Assembly (NCBI RefSeq): GCF_014171475.1
Contig: NZ_CP048817.1
Coordinates: forward strand, 2,108,001-2,172,000
DNA length: 64,000 nt
Direction: 5' to 3'
Origin: Sphingomonas sp. So64.6b
Lineage (GTDB): Bacteria > Pseudomonadota > Alphaproteobacteria > Sphingomonadales > Sphingomonadaceae
Shown here: one piece after another, positions 1-8,793 of the stretch
Layout of the letters: each line of letters starts with the position of its first letter
How positions within the stretch are numbered: position 1 is the first letter of the stretch
Position numbers and translations under genes: made by a program
The notes under the pieces: generated by a model
Databases searched by the model: none
Told to the model about the DNA's origin: nothing
What the model saw: the letters and a program-made list of their open reading frames with translations, nothing else

Positions 1-154
1 CTTCGACCAGGCACATACGGCAATTACCGGCGATGCTGAGGCGTTCGTGATAGCAGAAACGCGGGATTTCCTTACCGGCGATCTCGCACGCCTGCAGCAC
101 GGTGGCGCCGGCGGGGACTTCGATCTCGATCCCGTCTACTTTAAGCTTGGGCAT
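1..154 (-). CDS. nuoG: NADH-quinone oxidoreductase subunit G, N-terminal part (cut by window edge)
   Basis: Only the first 51 codons lie in the window. The protein starts [20 protein letters not shown] and contains a ferredoxin-type [2Fe-2S] Cys cluster ([15 protein letters not shown]), as expected for NuoG, the large iron-sulfur subunit of the complex I NADH module. The ATG at 154-152 overlaps the stop of the preceding secreted-protein gene (TAATG), so translation is probably coupled. It is the last gene seen of the nuo run; the rest of the operon should continue to the left of the window. Confidence 0.93.
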   Translation of the reverse strand, partial: MPKLKVDGIEIEVPAGATVLQACEIAGKEIPRFCYHERLSIAGNCRMCLVE

Positions 155-846
155 TATTGCGTTTCCCGCGCACGGTTCGAAACAATATCGGCAATCGTCG
201 ATCGGTAAAGAACTTCCGCCAGCAAGCCCGAAACCACCTGCTTGCTGAACTTCACCTTGTCCCCGATGATGCAATCACTGAGTGCCGGCGAAAGGTTGCT
301 GTAAGCCAAGCGCTCGGAGTCACTGCCGGCCGCGCTCGCGACAACCGCACGGCTGTTAGCGGGATCCTTTTTCACCACACACGCGGCAAATTGCCTCATC
401 GTGACATATTGTGCAGCGCGCGGAGACGTCTCGCCCACGGTGTCCGCCGAATAATCGATCGGCGCGACCGTCACGGCACCCTCCGACGTCGCTGCGGCGC
501 GGTTAAACAGGACAACAAAAAGACTTCCGCGCAACAATGATGGATCGAACCGGAGTTCGCGAACCACCATGCAGCCTTGGTCCGACACATTCTTCATTTC
601 CTGCCGCGCTTTGGACGAGAACGGCGGCAAAGCGAGAAGCCTGATCACCCTTTTATGATCCGCGCGATCAAGGCATTCAGCGAAATTGTTCATTACAGCC
701 CGCGCTTTCTCACGCTCCGAGTGACCATCACCCGGCAGCCGAGCGGGCGCCACATGACCGCGAGAGTTTCGCATCCCCAACTGCGCAGCAGCAGGCAGTG
801 CGGCCACCAGCATCAAGACAGCCGAGACGACGGCGAATTTCTTCAC
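154..846 (-). CDS. Secreted hypothetical protein with internal duplication, inserted between nuoF and nuoG
   Basis: A 230-residue protein from a GTG start whose GTGA overlaps the nuoF stop. A longer reading frame runs upstream into nuoF, but the GTG start is preferred because a clear signal peptide follows directly ([21 protein letters not shown]). The mature part seems to hold two copies of one pattern: '[20 protein letters not shown] ... GC ... [20 protein letters not shown]' and '[18 protein letters not shown] ... LSDCI ... [19 protein letters not shown]'. Each copy carries two Cys that could form a disulfide. I do not recognise a named family. Its place inside a complex I operon, with both junctions overlapping, implies co-expression with nuoF and nuoG, but no function is inferred. 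Confidence 0.8.
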   Translation of the reverse strand: MKKFAVVSAVLMLVAALPAAAQLGMRNSRGHVAPARLPGDGHSEREKARAVMNNFAECLDRADHKRVIRLLALPPFSSKARQEMKNVSDQGCMVVRELRFDPSLLRGSLFVVLFNRAAATSEGAVTVAPIDYSADTVGETSPRAAQYVTMRQFAACVVKKDPANSRAVVASAAGSDSERLAYSNLSPALSDCIIGDKVKFSKQVVSGLLAEVLYRSTIADIVSNRARETQ

Positions 847-2147
847 TCGGCTGCCTCCATCATCGGCGACACCCCACCGCCCTGCTTTTCGATGATCCGC
901 CGCTCCATTTCGGGGCGGAAATGCTTGATCAGACCCTGGATCGGCCAGGCCGCCGCATCGCCGAGCGCACAGATAGTGTGCCCCTCGATCTGCTTCGTCA
1001 CCTGATACAGCGTGTCGATTTCCGACACATCGGCGTCGCCAGTGCGCATCCGCTCCATCACGCGCCACATCCAGCCGGTGCCTTCGCGGCACGGCGTGCA
1101 CTGGCCGCAGCTTTCATGCTTGTAGAAATAGGAGATGCGGCTGATCGCGCGGACGATGTCGGTCGATTTGTCCATGACGATCACCGCCGCGGTGCCGAGG
1201 CCCGAGCCGAGCGCTTTCAGCCCGTCGAAATCCATCGGCGCGTCCATGATCTCGGCCGCTGGTACCAGCGGCACAGACGAACCACCGGGGATCACCGCGA
1301 GCAGATTATCCCAGCCGCCGCGAATACCGCCGCAATGCACTTCGATCAGTTCGCGGAACGAGATGCTCATCGCCTCTTCGACGACGCAGGGCTTGTTCAC
1401 ATGGCCGCTGATCTGGAAGAGCTTGGTGCCTTCATTCTTCTCGCGCCCGAAGCTGGCGAACCATTCCGGACCACGGCGCAGGATGGTCGGGACAACCGCG
1501 ATCGATTCGACATTGTTGACCGTGGTCGGGCAGCCATAGAGGCCGGCGCCAGCCGGGAACGGGGGTTTCAGGCGCGGCTGGCCCTTCTTGCCCTCCAGGC
1601 TTTCGAGCATCGCGGTCTCTTCGCCGCAGATGTACGCGCCGGCGCCGCGATGAACGAAGACGTCGAAATCATAACCCGAACCAGAGGCATTCTTGCCGAG
1701 CAGGCCTTTATTATATGCCTCGGCGACCGCAGCGAAGAGCGTCTCCGCTTCACGAATATATTCGCCGCGAATGTAGATGTACGCAGCGCGTGCGCGCATC
1801 GCGTAACCGGCGATCAGCGCGCCTTCGATCAGCTTGTGCGGATCGTGGCGGATGATCTCGCGATCCTTGCAACTGCCGGGTTCGGATTCATCGGCATTGA
1901 TGACCAGGAAGTTCGGCCGGTCGGGCTTGGGTTCCTTGGGCATGAAGCTCCACTTCATGCCGGTCGGGAAGCCTGCGCCGCCGCGGCCGCGCAGGCCTGA
2001 TGCCTTCACCTTGTCGATGATCGCGTCCTGGCCGATCGCCATCAGCGTCTTGGTATTGTCCCAGTCGCCACGCTTTTGCGCAGCCGCAAGGTTCCACGGC
2101 TGAAAACCGTAGACATTGGTGAAGATGCGATCCTTGTCGGCGAGCAC
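843..2147 (-). CDS. nuoF: NADH-quinone oxidoreductase subunit F (NADH/FMN-binding)
   Basis: A 434-residue NuoF, full length for the family. It oxidises NADH with FMN and passes electrons to the N3 [4Fe-4S] cluster. Visible features are the Gly-rich nucleotide/FMN segment [13 protein letters not shown] near residue 56, [12 protein letters not shown] near the middle, and the cluster ligands SCGQCTPC (Cys347, 350, 353) with Cys393 in HTICALGD. The start is GTG at 2147 ('[14 protein letters not shown]'), overlapping the TAG stop of a tiny membrane-protein gene. Downstream it overlaps the secreted-protein gene by 4 bases. Confidence 0.96.
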   Translation of the reverse strand: MLADKDRIFTNVYGFQPWNLAAAQKRGDWDNTKTLMAIGQDAIIDKVKASGLRGRGGAGFPTGMKWSFMPKEPKPDRPNFLVINADESEPGSCKDREIIRHDPHKLIEGALIAGYAMRARAAYIYIRGEYIREAETLFAAVAEAYNKGLLGKNASGSGYDFDVFVHRGAGAYICGEETAMLESLEGKKGQPRLKPPFPAGAGLYGCPTTVNNVESIAVVPTILRRGPEWFASFGREKNEGTKLFQISGHVNKPCVVEEAMSISFRELIEVHCGGIRGGWDNLLAVIPGGSSVPLVPAAEIMDAPMDFDGLKALGSGLGTAAVIVMDKSTDIVRAISRISYFYKHESCGQCTPCREGTGWMWRVMERMRTGDADVSEIDTLYQVTKQIEGHTICALGDAAAWPIQGLIKHFRPEMERRIIEKQGGGVSPMMEAAE

Positions 2148-2263
2148 TATTTATCGCCCTTCTGATTGCGGCGAGCTGAAACGATAAACCACAAGGCGAT
2201 CACGACCATGGTCAGCGAAATGACCAGTGCGGTAACCAGCGGAATGCTCAACCCGGTGTTCAT
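2147..2263 (-). CDS. Tiny single-span membrane protein (38 aa) in the nuo operon
   Basis: The reading frame [20 protein letters not shown]... is one hydrophobic helix (about residues 6-29) followed by a basic tail ending RRNQKGDK, which suggests N-out/C-in topology. The ATG overlaps the stop of the upstream small gene (ATGA) and its own TAG overlaps the GTG of nuoF, so it sits tightly in the operon. Its size and topology suggest an accessory or assembly peptide for a membrane complex. No family was recognised. The tight overlaps at both ends are the main evidence that it is a real gene. Confidence 0.65.
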   Translation of the reverse strand: MNTGLSIPLVTALVISLTMVVIALWFIVSARRNQKGDK

Positions 2264-2424
2264 TTCGGCCCTCCCAGCATCTTCTGCGCGCCAAAATAGA
2301 TCGCCAGGCCGATGCCAAGGACGATTAGTAGCCCGAGCAGCTTGAAGGTCAGTTTGAGCGCCCAGCCGAGGACAACCAGCCCGCCGATAATCGCAAGGAT
2401 GGTGATGACGGTGTTCTTGTTCAT
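2260..2424 (-). CDS. Small two-segment hydrophobic protein (54 aa) in the nuo operon
   Basis: The protein begins MNKNTVITILAIIGGLVVLG and continues with a second hydrophobic stretch (LLGLLIVLGIGLAIYFG), giving two short membrane segments separated by WALKLTFK. The chosen ATG at 2424 makes an ATGA overlap with the nuoE stop; an in-frame ATG six bases earlier is possible. Its stop overlaps the ATG of the next tiny gene. No family was recognised. With the 38-residue gene beside it, it forms a two-gene insertion between nuoE and nuoF. Confidence 0.65.
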   Translation of the reverse strand: MNKNTVITILAIIGGLVVLGWALKLTFKLLGLLIVLGIGLAIYFGAQKMLGGPK

Positions 2425-3089
2425 GCCCATTCCCCCCGATAATCATGGTTTTCATCGACCATCGCCTTGAGCGAGGTCGGTCCGCCGACGGGTTCACTGC
2501 TCTTGCGCCCGATGGTCGAGCCGGGTGGCGGCGTCTTGCCCGACGCCAGCGCCTCTAGGATCGCGGTGGTGCGATCGTAATCGAGATCTTCGTAATTATC
2601 GTCGTTGATCTGCACCATCGGCGCGTTGGCGCAAGTGCCGAGGCATTCGACCTCGGTCAGCGTGAACAGGCCGTCCGGTGTGGTCTTGCCCTTGATCAGG
2701 CCATGATTCTTGCACGCCGACAGGACATCGTCCGATCCGGCGAGCATGCACGGCGTCGTGCCGCACACCTGGACATGATAGCGGCCGACCGGCGCCATGT
2801 TGAACATGGTGTAGAAGGTCGCGACCTCATAGACGCGCATATAGGGCACGCCGATCGCACGCGCGACGAACTCGATCACCGGAACCGGCAGCCAGCCCTG
2901 AGTCTGCGTCTCCGCGCCAACCTGGCGCTGAGCGAGATCGAGCAACGGCAGCGACGCGGATTGCTCGCGCCCCTTGGGATAGCGGCCGAGGATCTCGTTC
3001 GCTTTCGCCTGGTTCTCGTCAGTCCACGCAAACGCGCCCCAGCGCGCGCGGGTTTCGGCTTCGTCGGGGATTTTGGGTGCTTCAGCCAT
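2421..3089 (-). CDS. nuoE: NADH-quinone oxidoreductase subunit E ([2Fe-2S] protein)
   Basis: A 222-residue thioredoxin-fold NuoE (24-kDa-type subunit) that carries the N1a [2Fe-2S] cluster next to NuoF. The cluster ligands are visible as VCGTTPC and ECLGTC in the middle of the protein. The start [17 protein letters not shown] was chosen over a longer frame because the extra N-terminal residues look non-native and lie in the upstream gene; it still overlaps that gene by 8 bases. The C-terminus extends past the usual fold with a Pro/Gly-rich tail ending DYRGEWA. Confidence 0.95.
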   Translation of the reverse strand: MAEAPKIPDEAETRARWGAFAWTDENQAKANEILGRYPKGREQSASLPLLDLAQRQVGAETQTQGWLPVPVIEFVARAIGVPYMRVYEVATFYTMFNMAPVGRYHVQVCGTTPCMLAGSDDVLSACKNHGLIKGKTTPDGLFTLTEVECLGTCANAPMVQINDDNYEDLDYDRTTAILEALASGKTPPPGSTIGRKSSEPVGGPTSLKAMVDENHDYRGEWA

Positions 3090-3684
3090 TGTCAGCGTTC
3101 TTTGAATTGCCAGCTGGCGGAGTTCCAAAAATATCTATTGCCCTTTGACGGCAAGCAGGAAAATCAGCGCCGTCCATGGCTACGCATGTCACCAATTTGC
3201 GTTTCCCATTCAGAACCCCAATATATTGAACAATAAGAGTTCCGCCCGAGGCTCGAGCATTGAAACGCAATATTGTTTTATTTCCAAGCTTCTGTGCTGT
3301 GATTTCAGAACTCAATAATCGCAGCCTGTCGCCATATCTATTCGAAATCTCTTGAGCCAACCGCTCACGAGCACCCTCGAGTGTGACTGGATCGATCTCG
3401 GCGGGAAACGGTGCATCTGCCATGCCATCGGTCACCGCGACAACGTGCTTCTCATCAGCTTCAGTCGCCACGGCCTCAGGCGAAATGGATGCCCTTTGGC
3501 CCAGCGCTGAGACTGCTGCGAGCAATCCCAAAACGATCCCGACGTGCGTAGGCCAGCGAACATTTTCGTCGCGAGTTGCGCTCATTTTCTTGCTGAGAAC
3601 GTATCCCAAAAAGCCAAGAACCAAAGGTAGGCAAAGAATACCCAGCCACTGCCCTATCACAGCAGCTATTTCGCGTTCGTTCAT
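3082..3684 (-). CDS. Membrane-anchored hypothetical protein between nuoD and nuoE, low GC
   Basis: A 200-residue protein with two predicted membrane helices (about residues 10-30, [18 protein letters not shown], and 45-62, [17 protein letters not shown]) followed by a soluble domain of about 130 residues that ends [21 protein letters not shown] do not recognise the domain. Its DNA is visibly richer in A/T than the flanking nuo genes (for example 3240-3320), which suggests later acquisition. Its start overlaps the nuoD stop (ATGA) and its end overlaps nuoE by 8 bases, so it is translationally integrated in the operon. Confidence 0.75.
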   Translation of the reverse strand: MNEREIAAVIGQWLGILCLPLVLGFLGYVLSKKMSATRDENVRWPTHVGIVLGLLAAVSALGQRASISPEAVATEADEKHVVAVTDGMADAPFPAEIDPVTLEGARERLAQEISNRYGDRLRLLSSEITAQKLGNKTILRFNARASGGTLIVQYIGVLNGKRKLVTCVAMDGADFPACRQRAIDIFGTPPAGNSKNADNG

Positions 3685-4916
3685 CGGTCACACTCCCCGA
3701 ACACGATATCCATCGCGCCGAGAATGGCGGTGGTATCGGCGAGCATGTGACCCTTGGCCATGAAGTCCATCGCCTGGAGATGGCTGAACGCGGTTGGGCG
3801 GATCTTGCAGCGGTACGGCTTGTTGCTGCCGTCGGCGACCAGATACACGCCGAACTCACCCTTGGGGCTTTCGGTCGCGACATAGACGTCACCGGCCGGC
3901 ACATGGAAGCCCTCGGTATAGAGCTTGAAGTGGTGGATCAGCGCTTCCATCGAGCGCTTCATCTCGGCGCGCTTGGGCGGCACGACCTTGCGGTCGAGCG
4001 ACGCAATCGGCCCGTCGGGCATCTCGTTCAGGCACTGCTTCATGATCCGTGCCGACTGACGGACTTCCTCGACGCGCACCATGAACCGGTCATAGCAATC
4101 ACCGCGCGTGCCGACCGGCACGTCGAAGTTCATCTTCGCGTACACATCATAGGGCTGCGACTTGCGCAGATCCCAGGGAATGCCCGAGCCGCGGATCATC
4201 GGGCCGGAAAAGCCCCATTTCACCGCATCGTCACGGCTGACCGTGGCGATATCGACATTGCGCTGCTTGAAGATGCGGTTGTCGGCAACCAGGCTGATCG
4301 CGTCCTCGAACAAACGCGGCAAGCGCGTGTCGAGCCAGTCGGCGATGTCGGTCAGCAGTTTGAGCGGCGTATCCTGATGCACGCCGCCGGGCCGGAAATA
4401 GGCCGAATGCATACGCGCGCCGGACACACGCTCAAAGAAGTTCATGCAGTCTTCGCGGATTTCGAACAGCCACAGGTTCGGCGTCATCGCGCCGACGTCC
4501 ATGACGTGGCTGCCCAGGTTGAGCATATGGTTCGAGATGCGCGTCAGTTCGGCAAAGAACACGCGCAGATATTGCGCACGGATCGGTACTTCGAGATCGA
4601 GCAATTTCTCGATCGCCAGCACGAAGCTGTGTTCCATGCACAGCGGGGAACAATAATCGAGCCGGTCGAAATATGGCAGCGCCTGAGTGTAGGTCTTGTA
4701 TTCGATCAGCTTTTCGGTGCCGCGGTGAAGCAGGCCGATATGCGGATCGACGCGCTCGACGATCTCACCGTCGAGCTCCATCACCAGACGCAGCACGCCA
4801 TGCGCGGCCGGGTGCTGCGGGCCGAAATTGATCGTGTAGTTCTGGATTTCAACATCGCCCGGAGTCGGGTCTGCGGCATCCAGCTTGTGCTCGATGGCTT
4901 CGAGATGATCAGCCAT
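3681..4916 (-). CDS. nuoD: NADH-quinone oxidoreductase subunit D (49 kDa-type)
   Basis: A 411-residue NuoD, normal length, forming the quinone-reaction interface with NuoB. Diagnostic stretches are [22 protein letters not shown] near the N-terminus, [19 protein letters not shown], and the C-terminal region ending DIVFGECDR, as in [NiFe]-hydrogenase-derived large subunits. The start at 4916 gives [12 protein letters not shown]. Upstream, a 132-bp gap containing a REP-like palindrome separates it from nuoC; downstream it overlaps the inserted membrane gene by 4 bases. Confidence 0.97.
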   Translation of the reverse strand: MADHLEAIEHKLDAADPTPGDVEIQNYTINFGPQHPAAHGVLRLVMELDGEIVERVDPHIGLLHRGTEKLIEYKTYTQALPYFDRLDYCSPLCMEHSFVLAIEKLLDLEVPIRAQYLRVFFAELTRISNHMLNLGSHVMDVGAMTPNLWLFEIREDCMNFFERVSGARMHSAYFRPGGVHQDTPLKLLTDIADWLDTRLPRLFEDAISLVADNRIFKQRNVDIATVSRDDAVKWGFSGPMIRGSGIPWDLRKSQPYDVYAKMNFDVPVGTRGDCYDRFMVRVEEVRQSARIMKQCLNEMPDGPIASLDRKVVPPKRAEMKRSMEALIHHFKLYTEGFHVPAGDVYVATESPKGEFGVYLVADGSNKPYRCKIRPTAFSHLQAMDFMAKGHMLADTTAILGAMDIVFGECDR

Positions 4917-4945
4917 GGGTCACCTCCGCGGCAAGGAACACTCCA

Positions 4946-5030
4946 CCGTTCGGGCTGAGCTTGTCGAAGCCCTGCCCTTGCTGGGAGCGCGGAAAGAAGA
5001 ACGGTCCTTCGACAAGCTCAGGACGAACGG
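4946..5030. repeat. REP-like inverted repeat, copy 1 (within nuoC-nuoD gap)
   Basis: The left arm CCGTTCGGGCTGAGCTTGTC(GAAG) at 4946-4969 and the right arm (CTTC)GACAAGCTCAGGACGAACGG at 5007-5030 are near-perfect inverted complements around a spacer of about 37 bp. The same arms recur at five other intergenic places in the window. It lies inside the nuo operon, so it would be transcribed as a hairpin between nuoC and nuoD. Confidence 0.9.
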
Positions 5031-5048
5031 AGAGGATGGTGATTATCT

Positions 5049-5942
5049 TCACTTGTCCGCCTTCGGCTTGCGCGGCGCGCGGGGCTTGGCGACCGGTGCG
5101 TCACCGGAGGCAGCAGGCTTGGCGCGCGGCTTGCGCGGCGCCTTCACCACATCGGGATCGGCGGGCTTGGGCGTCGCATCAGGCTCGGCTTTGCCGGCAC
5201 CGGTTTGCGCTGGCGATTCCGTGGTCTTGGGCTTTGGCGGCGGGGCCTTGGCTTCGCTCTTCGCCGCATCAGCCTTGACGATTTCATCCGCCTTCAAGGG
5301 CGTCGGGGCGCCCTTGGCCTCGGGCAACGCAGCCTTTTCGTCACCCGGCAGGACATATTCCGCTCCTTCCCAGGGAGAAGTGAAGTCGAACGTGCGGAAA
5401 TCCTGGGCGAGCTTGACCGGCTCGTACACCACGCGCTTGGCTTCCTCGGAATAACGCAGCTCGACGAACCCGGAGAGCGGGAAATCCTTGCGCTGGGGAT
5501 GACCGCGAAAACCGTAATCGGTCAGGATACGGCGCAGGTCGGCGTTCCCCTCGAACAGCACGCCGTACATGTCGTACACTTCGCGCTCGAGCCAGCCCGC
5601 CACCGGCCAGATGCCCGTCACCGACGGCACCGGTTTTTCCTCGTCGGTCTGCACATGCACGCGGATGCGGTGATTGCGCGTCAGCGAAAGCAGGCAATAG
5701 ACCACTTCGAACCGCTCTTCGCGATCCGGATAATCGACGCCGGCGATTTCCATCAACTGCTGATATTCGAGACCGGGCGTGTCGCGCAGCGCGATCATCG
5801 TCTCGACCAGTGAGACGCGATCGACATGAAGCGCGACTTCGCCGACCGCATCGAGCGACGACAGCAAAGCCGGGCCGAGCGCGCGGCCAGCGGAATCGAT
5901 AACGCCGTCATTCGCGGCGTAAGCCGGTGCGGGCGCCCTCAC
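5049..5942 (-). CDS. nuoC: NADH-quinone oxidoreductase subunit C with Lys/Pro/Ala-rich C-terminal tail
   Basis: A 297-residue NuoC (30 kDa-type). The core is clear: EFFEVVY-type segment near residue 78, [19 protein letters not shown], then [13 protein letters not shown] and the family signature [20 protein letters not shown]. The core ends near residue 210. The remaining ~88 residues are low complexity, dominated by K, P and A (for example [12 protein letters not shown]), and are unusual for NuoC. The start is GTG at 5942, overlapping the nuoB stop (GTGA). Confidence 0.95.
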   Translation of the reverse strand: MRAPAPAYAANDGVIDSAGRALGPALLSSLDAVGEVALHVDRVSLVETMIALRDTPGLEYQQLMEIAGVDYPDREERFEVVYCLLSLTRNHRIRVHVQTDEEKPVPSVTGIWPVAGWLEREVYDMYGVLFEGNADLRRILTDYGFRGHPQRKDFPLSGFVELRYSEEAKRVVYEPVKLAQDFRTFDFTSPWEGAEYVLPGDEKAALPEAKGAPTPLKADEIVKADAAKSEAKAPPPKPKTTESPAQTGAGKAEPDATPKPADPDVVKAPRKPRAKPAASGDAPVAKPRAPRKPKADK

Positions 5943-6478
5943 CGTTCGATCGTTCCCACGCGGCGGATCTTCCGCTGTAGCTGCATGATGCCGTAGAGCA
6001 GAGCTTCGGCGGTCGGCGGACAGCCCGGGACATATATGTCCACCGGCACGATCCGGTCACAACCGCGCACCACCGAATAGCTATAGTGATAATAGCCGCC
6101 GCCATTGGCGCACGAGCCCATCGAAATGACGTATTTGGGCTCTGACATCTGGTCATAGACCTTGCGCAGCGCCGGGGCCATCTTGTTGCACAGCGTGCCC
6201 GCCACGATCATCACGTCCGACTGGCGCGGGGATGCGCGCGGCGCAGCGCCGAAGCGCTCGAGATCGTAGCGCGGCATGTTCACATGGATCATCTCGACCG
6301 CGCAGCAGGCAAGCCCGAAGGTCATCCACCACAGCGAACCCGTGCGCGCCCACTGGAACAAATCTTCCGTGGACGTGACCAGGAAGCCCTTGTCATTCAG
6401 CTCACCATTGATGTCGTTGAGGAACGACACATCAGGCAGCGTACCGGCGGGCGGCGGCACGGTGAGTTCTACTCCCAT
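5939..6478 (-). CDS. nuoB: NADH-quinone oxidoreductase subunit B (PSST-type, cluster N2)
   Basis: A 179-residue NuoB that carries the terminal [4Fe-4S] cluster N2. The four ligands are visible: the adjacent pair in GLACCAVEM (Cys58, Cys59), GSCANGG (Cys123) and PGCPP (Cys153). The start [12 protein letters not shown] at 6478 was chosen over a longer reading frame whose first 73 residues are a frame-shifted shadow of nuoA. It overlaps the 3' end of nuoA by 10 bases and nuoC by 4. Confidence 0.96.
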   Translation of the reverse strand: MGVELTVPPPAGTLPDVSFLNDINGELNDKGFLVTSTEDLFQWARTGSLWWMTFGLACCAVEMIHVNMPRYDLERFGAAPRASPRQSDVMIVAGTLCNKMAPALRKVYDQMSEPKYVISMGSCANGGGYYHYSYSVVRGCDRIVPVDIYVPGCPPTAEALLYGIMQLQRKIRRVGTIER

Positions 6479-6843
6479 TCCAGCGCTCCCATCTTCCACG
6501 CATAGACAAGGCCGAGCGCAAGCTCCGCGATAAAGATCATCATCGAAATCCACGCCGTCCAACCAAGGCTGAACACGCTGACCGCCCAGGGGTAGAGGAA
6601 GGCGGCTTCGAGATCGAAGATGATGAACAGGATCGCCACGAGATAGAAGCGCACATCGAACTGGCTGCGCGAATCCTCGAACGCGGGAAAACCGCATTCA
6701 TATTCGGTCAGCTTCTCCGCGGTCGGCTTGTGCGACCCCGTGAAACGCGATGCGATCATCGGCAGGAATACGAATGCGCTGGACAGGACGATAGCGACGC
6801 CCAGAAACAGCAGGATCGGCAGATATTGTGACAGGTCGACCAA
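6469..6843 (-). CDS. nuoA: NADH-quinone oxidoreductase subunit A (membrane subunit)
   Basis: A 124-residue NuoA with three membrane helices and the conserved loop [20 protein letters not shown] between helices 1 and 2, near residues 48-67. It is the first gene of the nuo operon. The start appears to be TTG at 6843-6841; the nearest upstream ATG is out of frame. A weak GAGA purine stretch precedes it. The TTG may keep expression of the lead gene low. Confidence 0.95.
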   Translation of the reverse strand: MVDLSQYLPILLFLGVAIVLSSAFVFLPMIASRFTGSHKPTAEKLTEYECGFPAFEDSRSQFDVRFYLVAILFIIFDLEAAFLYPWAVSVFSLGWTAWISMMIFIAELALGLVYAWKMGALEWE

Positions 6844-6915
6844 TGTTCTCTCGCATGTGCGAAGTGATGCGGCGGCTTTAGGCCGATGACCCTAGTCGGG
6901 CAAGGGCGCAGGCCA

Positions 6916-6930
6916 TGAGAATCACTCGCA
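6916..6930. promoter_or_regulatory. Candidate Fur-type box upstream of nuoA
   Basis: TGAGAATCACTCGCA is a 7-1-7 palindrome with two mismatched pairs. It resembles the alphaproteobacterial/gammaproteobacterial Fur consensus TGAGAATnATTCTCA. It lies 73-87 bp upstream of the nuoA start, in the 88-bp gap before the operon. Iron control of an operon so rich in Fe-S clusters would make sense, but this is inference from one site. Confidence 0.35.
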
Positions 6931-6931
6931 A

Positions 6932-7250
6932 TTAGGCTGCATTGACGGGCACCGGCGGGATAAGGATCGGCGTCGCTCGCTGCGCCAGGCTTGGCGCTGT
7001 TCCGGCGCGATCATAAGCCAGTCCAAACGGTCGCACGGTGCCCGACGGCATGGTTATCGAGCGTAGTGGCTTGCCGCGCCGCCAAACCAGGATCCGGCGA
7101 TCAGCGACGCTGCTCGGCACCCGTCTCGCCATCAGCGGCGATGACCTCGATCAGCCGATGGCTGGCCGGGACGGTCGGCAGGATGGCGGGCTATAGCGGG
7201 TCGATGGCGGCCTGGGCGGTCATGCCCAGCAAGGCCGCCAGCCAGATCAC
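6932..7250 (-). pseudogene. Possible remnant of a small secreted-protein gene after the IMPase gene
   Basis: A GTG at 7250 forms a GTGA overlap with the IMPase stop and begins a convincing signal peptide (IWLAALLGMTAQAAIDPL), but an in-frame TAG follows at 7193-7191. The frame then stays open for 29 more codons (HRLIEVIAADGETGA...). A second frame starting at 7132 continues to 6932 (ARRVPSSVADRRILVWRRGK ... IPPVPVNAA). The pattern fits one gene broken by a nonsense codon and a frameshift. I cannot name the family, and the 6932-7132 frame could instead be a small gene of its own. Confidence 0.35.
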
Positions 7251-8059
7251 CGTAGCGCGTTCGCGAGCAATTTATGCAGTTTGGACTGAAGCACATCGTT
7301 CGCCGCAAGGTATTCGCTGCGCTCGACCATCTTCTCGCCACCGCGGAAGTCAGTGACGAAACCACCCGCTTCCTTGACCAGCAACATGCCGGCCGCCGTG
7401 TCCCAATGCTGCAGGCTCGATTCCCAGAAGCCGTCGAAGCGCCCCGCCGCGACCCAGGCGAGATCGAGCGCAGCCGAGCCGAGCCGACGAATGCCGGCCA
7501 CTTCGGGTGCGATCGCGCCGAAGATGCGGCTCCATTCGGCAAAATTGCCATGGCCAAGGAAAGGGATGCCGGTCGCAATAAGCGAATCGGCGAGATCCCG
7601 GCGTGCCGACACGCGCAGGCGTTCGGACTGGACCCAGGCGCCGCGACCCTTCTCGGCCCAAAAGGCTTCATCGGTCAGCGGTTGATAGACGAGTGCCGAG
7701 GTCACCTCGCGCTTGCCGTTTGGCAAAGTTTCCTCGACCGCGATCGAGATTGCGAAATGCGGGATGCCGTGGAGGAAGTTCGACGTGCCGTCGAGCGGGT
7801 CGACGATAAATCGCGGCTTGTTGGGGTCGCCGGCGACTTCGCCGCGCTCTTCCATCAGGAAACCCCAATCGGGGCGGCCGCGCGACAATTCCTCAAACAA
7901 CGTCTGTTCGGCGCGCTGGTCGGCCATCGTCACGAAGTCGGCCGGGCCCTTGCGGCTGACCTGCAATTGCGAGACTTCGTTGAAGTCACGACGCAACCGC
8001 GGCCCCGCCTTGCGCGCGGCGCGATCCATGACAGTCATCAGGCCGGAATGGGAAACCAT
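7247..8059 (-). CDS. Inositol monophosphatase family protein (SuhB/CysQ-like)
   Basis: A 270-residue Mg-dependent phosphatase of the IMPase fold. The metal-binding motifs are present: MEERGE after GRPDWGFL, FIVDPLDGTSNFLHGIP (the DPLDGT signature) and, near the C-terminus, SLQHWDTAAGMLLVKEAGG (the WD motif). The start MVSHSGLMTVMDRAARKAG at 8059 is preferred to an upstream GTG-type start in the repeat region. Substrate (inositol phosphate, PAP or fructose bisphosphate) cannot be fixed from the sequence. A broken gene follows downstream. Confidence 0.9.
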   Translation of the reverse strand: MVSHSGLMTVMDRAARKAGPRLRRDFNEVSQLQVSRKGPADFVTMADQRAEQTLFEELSRGRPDWGFLMEERGEVAGDPNKPRFIVDPLDGTSNFLHGIPHFAISIAVEETLPNGKREVTSALVYQPLTDEAFWAEKGRGAWVQSERLRVSARRDLADSLIATGIPFLGHGNFAEWSRIFGAIAPEVAGIRRLGSAALDLAWVAAGRFDGFWESSLQHWDTAAGMLLVKEAGGFVTDFRGGEKMVERSEYLAANDVLQSKLHKLLANALR

Positions 8060-8072
8060 ATAATTCCTTAGT

Positions 8073-8189
8073 CCCTCTCCCCTCCGGGGAGAGGGCAAGC
8101 GAGCGTAGCGAAGCGCGGGAGAGGGAAAGTGACAACGCAGGTCCGCGTTAATGCCCCTCGCCCCTACCCTCTCCCCGGAGGGGAGAGGG
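8073..8189. repeat. Pair of palindromic repeats in the IMPase-efp gap
   Basis: CCCTCTCCCCTCCGGGGAGAGGG lies at 8073-8095 and its reverse complement CCCTCTCCCCGGAGGGGAGAGGG at 8167-8189. Each is itself a near-palindrome, and the two face each other across 71 bp. This arrangement (a BIME-like pair) is typical of dispersed sphingomonad repeats and could form RNA hairpins at the 3' end of efp. Confidence 0.85.
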
Positions 8190-8194
8190 AGTAA

Positions 8195-8758
8195 TTAATC
8201 CGCCCGCCTAACATAAGTCTGCTCGTACACATCGACCACGATCCGCGTGCCCGCGCCGATATGCGGCGGAACCATCACGCGGACACCGTTTTCGAGGATC
8301 GCGGGTTTGTAGGACGACGATGCCGTCTGTCCCTTCACCACCGCATCGGCTTCGACGATCAGCGCTTCGATCGTGTCGGGCAGCTGCACCGAGATCGGAC
8401 GCTCCTCCCACAACTCCATCACGACATCCATGCCGTCCTGCAGGAAAGCCGCCGCATCACCGAGGATGTCGGCGTCGAGCGTGATCTGCTCGTAATTATT
8501 CTTGTCCATGAAGGTCAGCGTATTGCCTTCGCGGAACAGGAACTGGAAATCGACCGTGTCGAGCCGCACCCGCTCGACGCTCTCCGCGGAACGGAAGCGG
8601 ACGTTGTTCTTGCGGCCGTCGATCAGGTTCTTCATCTCGACCTGCATATAGGCTCCGCCCTTGCCCGGCTGAGTGTGCTGGATCTTGACCGCGCGCCAGA
8701 TGCCGCCTTCATATTCGAGAATGTTGCCGGGACGAATCTCGACCGCGTTGATCTTCAT
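8195..8758 (-). CDS. efp: Translation elongation factor P
   Basis: A 187-residue EF-P, which rescues ribosomes stalled at polyproline. All three OB/KOW-like domains are present. The domain I loop reads TQPGKGGAY with Lys33 at the modification position, which suggests EpmA/lysylation or unmodified use rather than EarP rhamnosylation (which needs Arg). The C-terminal domain carries [20 protein letters not shown]. The start [13 protein letters not shown] matches the family. Confidence 0.96.
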   Translation of the reverse strand: MKINAVEIRPGNILEYEGGIWRAVKIQHTQPGKGGAYMQVEMKNLIDGRKNNVRFRSAESVERVRLDTVDFQFLFREGNTLTFMDKNNYEQITLDADILGDAAAFLQDGMDVVMELWEERPISVQLPDTIEALIVEADAVVKGQTASSSYKPAILENGVRVMVPPHIGAGTRIVVDVYEQTYVRRAD

Positions 8759-8793
8759 GACCTATACCTGCTGGAAAGAGCGAAGCGGGGCCT

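Noticed and set aside
798..2000. 400-codon plus-strand reading frame antisense to nuoF
   Set aside because: It is a GC-rich shadow of nuoF with His/Arg/Ala-rich composition and no family motifs.
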